Positions 61,832 through 64,000 of a DNA stretch of 64,000 nucleotides are shown here, piece after piece. Numbering within the stretch: position 1 is the first letter of the stretch; each line of letters opens with the position of its first letter. The position numbers and the translations under genes are program-made. Source of the DNA: Cucumis sativus (lineage: Eukaryota; Streptophyta; Magnoliopsida; Cucurbitales; Cucurbitaceae); contig NC_026658.2 of NCBI RefSeq assembly GCF_000004075.3, positions 18,650,075-18,714,074 of the forward strand, read 5' to 3'. Under the pieces are notes generated by a model. That model was not told where the DNA came from and made no database searches. It saw only the letters and a program-made list of their open reading frames with translations.

Positions 61832-61873
61832 ATGGCCGCACCCAACTCCAACTTCACCCGGAATGGCCCTTGA
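61832..61873 (+). promoter_or_regulatory. Upstream ORF of 13 codons in the 5' leader
   Basis: ATG at 61832 encodes 13 residues and stops at 61871-61873. It lies 25 nt before the main ATG. A second upstream ATG at 61863 opens a 98-codon frame (to 62159) overlapping the main start in another frame. The context ataATGG is moderately good. If the transcript starts upstream of 61832, these could reduce main-frame translation. Confidence 0.5.
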
Positions 61874-61897
61874 CCCACTTCTCCGGCATTGTTCCCG

Positions 61898-62135
61898 ATG
61901 GGGAAAAACGACGGAGAACAGCCACTGCCCTCCGCCATCGACTCCAGGCCCTCCGGTCTGGTTGCCGATGGTCGATGCTGTTGTGGGTGTGTTTCGATTC
62001 GAAGACTCATTGGCTTCAGATGCATCTTCATTCTCCTATTATCCGTTGCCTTGTTCGTTTCTGCTGTTTTTTGGCTGCCCCCTTTTCTCCATTATGCAGA
62101 TCAAAAGGATCTGGATCTCAATCCGTCGTATCGAG
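61898..62135 (+). CDS. First exon of a plant transmembrane protein, continues beyond the window
   Basis: Start ATG 61898 (GATGGGGAA). The 79 visible codons end at a donor CGAG|GTGGGA (62136). The product opens MGKNDGEQPLPS, then a cysteine cluster (RCCCGC), a basic RRLIGFRC stretch and one long hydrophobic segment (FILLLSVALFVSAVFWLPP, about residues 46-66). After it comes HYADQKDLDLNPSYR. This is a conserved N-terminal signature of a plant membrane-anchored family that I think is annotated as DUF7036. No second exon was recognised in the remaining 1.86 kb, so intron 1 is long and the rest lies to the right. Confidence 0.7.
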
Positions 62136-64000
62136 GTGGGATTCTTCATCGATTTCTGATATCTTTTGGGGGGTTTTTAAGGGTTCCTTCATTGTCTTTT
62201 CTTTTGTGGGGTAAATAGATCTGGGCATTGTTTTGAGAATCTGGCTTGGATTTTTTAGATTTTGTTGCTTGTATTTCTACTGATTGTGTGTGGTTCTGTG
62301 TTGGCTGAGGAAAATGAGGGCTATTAGAAGGATTCAGATTGGTTTCTTTGATGGATTTGGACTAATTTTGATCTGGAATTTGTTGAGTTTTTTATGGCGT
62401 TCTTCTCGGTGGGTTCCTAAAGGCTTGCCTGTAGAATCGTTTTGGTTTGCGGAAGTGAGAAGTAGAAAAAATCAGTAGTAGTTTTGAGTAACGGAAGGCC
62501 CTGATTTTCAGGCTTTGATTATCATATTTCCTAATTAAACACGGGGCAGCTCATTGGAGCTTGTACTAAGATTGTCTAAGAATCAGTTATGCTTGTTATC
62601 CTTTACATAATTAAATTAATTACTTATCTTCAACATTAGTGCAACATTAGTGAGAAATTTTACTCAGAGGACATCTATACCTTCCTTTATCCCCCCCTTC
62701 TAAAAAAAACAAGAAGGAAGAAGTATCGAGAGCGTGGATTGCTTGTTTCAACCAAAAAAATTGGCTTATTGGCTCAAGTAAGTAAATAGGGAAAAATGTA
62801 ACGTTTAAAATTTGTACGTATGTATGTGTACGCAAATATGGGTGGAGATTTGAAACTCCGACCTCAAGGATGGGAAGTGGTACCTAAACCAGTGAACTCG
62901 TATGCTGGCTAAAACTTGTAGAATTGACCTTCGTCACGTCATTTGTCAAAACTTGGATATAGCATATAATTATTCAATAATCATTCCCTTCTGACTAATT
63001 GGATGTCAGTACTGTTACCCACTTCTTAGTTTTTATGTACTTGTGGAAATGCTAAGATTTTCTCTTTTGTTTTCTCTTTTAATATAATCATTTACTTCAG
63101 TCGACTAAGGAATATTGCTGTCGTATACCTCTTCCCTTCATAAGTGTTGCCTTAAATGTGAGAAGCCTCACCATTCAAATAAGAAATTGGAAGAACATAA
63201 TTTCTCCAAACTGTCTGCACCATCCATCCATACGCAGCTGGAGTGCAATTTATATTGAGATCACGATTGGTTCGGCTTTTCTTTAGTGTAAAGTTAGATA
63301 TTTGTATTTTAAATAGATCATCCATTTTGTGAAACAACTTTGCGGGTTGCCTGTGAATCTGTGACTTGCTCTTCTCCTTGGATATGGGTTAGATTGGTAG
63401 GGTCACAGGGTTAAAAGGTTGTTTTATAATGATGCATGGAGATTTTTCTTTGCCTTTGGTTTGAACTGATCTGTAGACTGTAGAAAGGGTTTTGAGTTCA
63501 AGGAGTTTGGATTTGGCTTGTCTCAGCTTTTTAGTACAACTCATTGTCCAAATACTTCGACAATTCAAGAGCCTTCTTGTGATCTTCTTTTCGGTTATGG
63601 TGGATTTCTTAGCTTCCCCTCCCCTTTTGTCAAAGGGATAAATTGTTTTGTGCATAATGATTCAGAACAGTGTTTTGGTTTTTTTTCCAAATGATCTATT
63701 TTGGCTGTTAAGTTGCATATATCAATTTGAAATCAAGCATGAGTTATATGGTTATTTCATTTTTTTAATCACAATACATTCAGTGGAACTATGATTACAA
63801 GTTTCAATCATCACATGACCAGTTATATGGCTAGTTCATAAACTAGTTTTAAGTTGATTTCAGTAGATCTATGTAAACCATGATGTTATTTGATATCCAT
63901 CTGGGTAGACTGTTGCCTAGTATTCATGTGTTGAAGCAAGGTATTGATTCCACAATCCCAGATGATGGAAAATTGCAAGTTTTTTGAGGTCAGTAAACGT
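62136..64000 (+). other. Probable long first intron of the last gene
   Basis: T-rich, intron-like composition. No coding exon recognised. It contains a SINE-like insertion at 62.80-62.91 kb. Confidence 0.55.
62800..62910 (-). mobile_element. tRNA-derived SINE-like element, different family
   Basis: Minus-strand box-A-like GAGTTCACTGGTTTAGGTA (plus 62881-62899) and box-B-like GGAGTTTCAAATCTCC (plus 62844-62859), then a tail with ACATACATACGTAC. The box B arm pairs perfectly with itself, as a T-arm should, but the rest does not fold as a tRNA. Confidence 0.5.

Noticed and set aside
61863..62159. 98-codon frame overlapping the last gene's first exon
   Set aside because: The overlapping frame from 61898 has a clear membrane segment, family-like signature and a splice donor. 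The 61863 frame looks like an upstream or overlapping reading frame only.

Overview
This is plant nuclear DNA, most likely from a cucurbit (Cucumis or a close relative). It is AT-rich and intron-rich, the gene families are plant-specific, and the degenerate Ty3/gypsy fragments resemble, from memory, polyproteins I associate with melon and cucumber. No search was possible, so the genus is an inference.

Layout. From 1.85 to 4.98 kb (minus) lies a four-exon membrane RING-H2 E3 ligase of the RIE1 type. From 5 to 15 kb the DNA is gene-poor, with a rearranged gypsy remnant (9.57-11.6 kb) and a CACTA-type end (13.65 kb). A two-exon defensin-like secreted peptide follows at 15.37-15.78 kb (plus), then a small Mutator-type MITE with a 9-bp target-site duplication. 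The chloroplast ribosomal protein PSRP5/cL37 is at 18.70-20.18 kb (minus), an intronless RING-H2 gene at 22.17-22.90 kb (plus), a five-exon EMC8/9 subunit at 23.52-26.70 kb (minus), and an RHC1A-like RING-H2 ligase at 30.0-30.9 kb (minus). The stretch 27.4-38.3 kb is otherwise mostly repeats: two more gypsy remnants, a CACTA end and minisatellites. Two complete, head-to-tail copies of the nascent-polypeptide-associated complex alpha subunit lie at 39.9-42.0 and 43.4-45.2 kb (both minus). Two broken LBD (LOB-domain) first exons face each other at 46.8 and 50.2 kb, with a degenerate ~100-150-bp tandem array between them. A single-exon 731-residue multipass membrane protein lies at 53.67-55.86 kb (plus). 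The first exon of a conserved transmembrane protein, preceded by upstream ORFs, starts at 61.9 kb and runs off the right edge.

The genes are independent plant loci rather than one pathway, though several are housekeeping (chloroplast and cytosolic translation, ER membrane insertion) and three are RING-H2 ubiquitin ligases. Splice sites were placed by eye from GT/AG signals, reading frame and family homology; they close perfectly in frame for RIE1-like, PSRP5, EMC8, both NACA copies and the defensin-like gene. I found no convincing undescribed system. The most interesting structures are the NACA tandem pair, the inverted LBD remnants with their internal array, the MULE-type MITE, a scatter of tRNA-derived SINE-like pieces, and the upstream ORFs at 61.8 kb.
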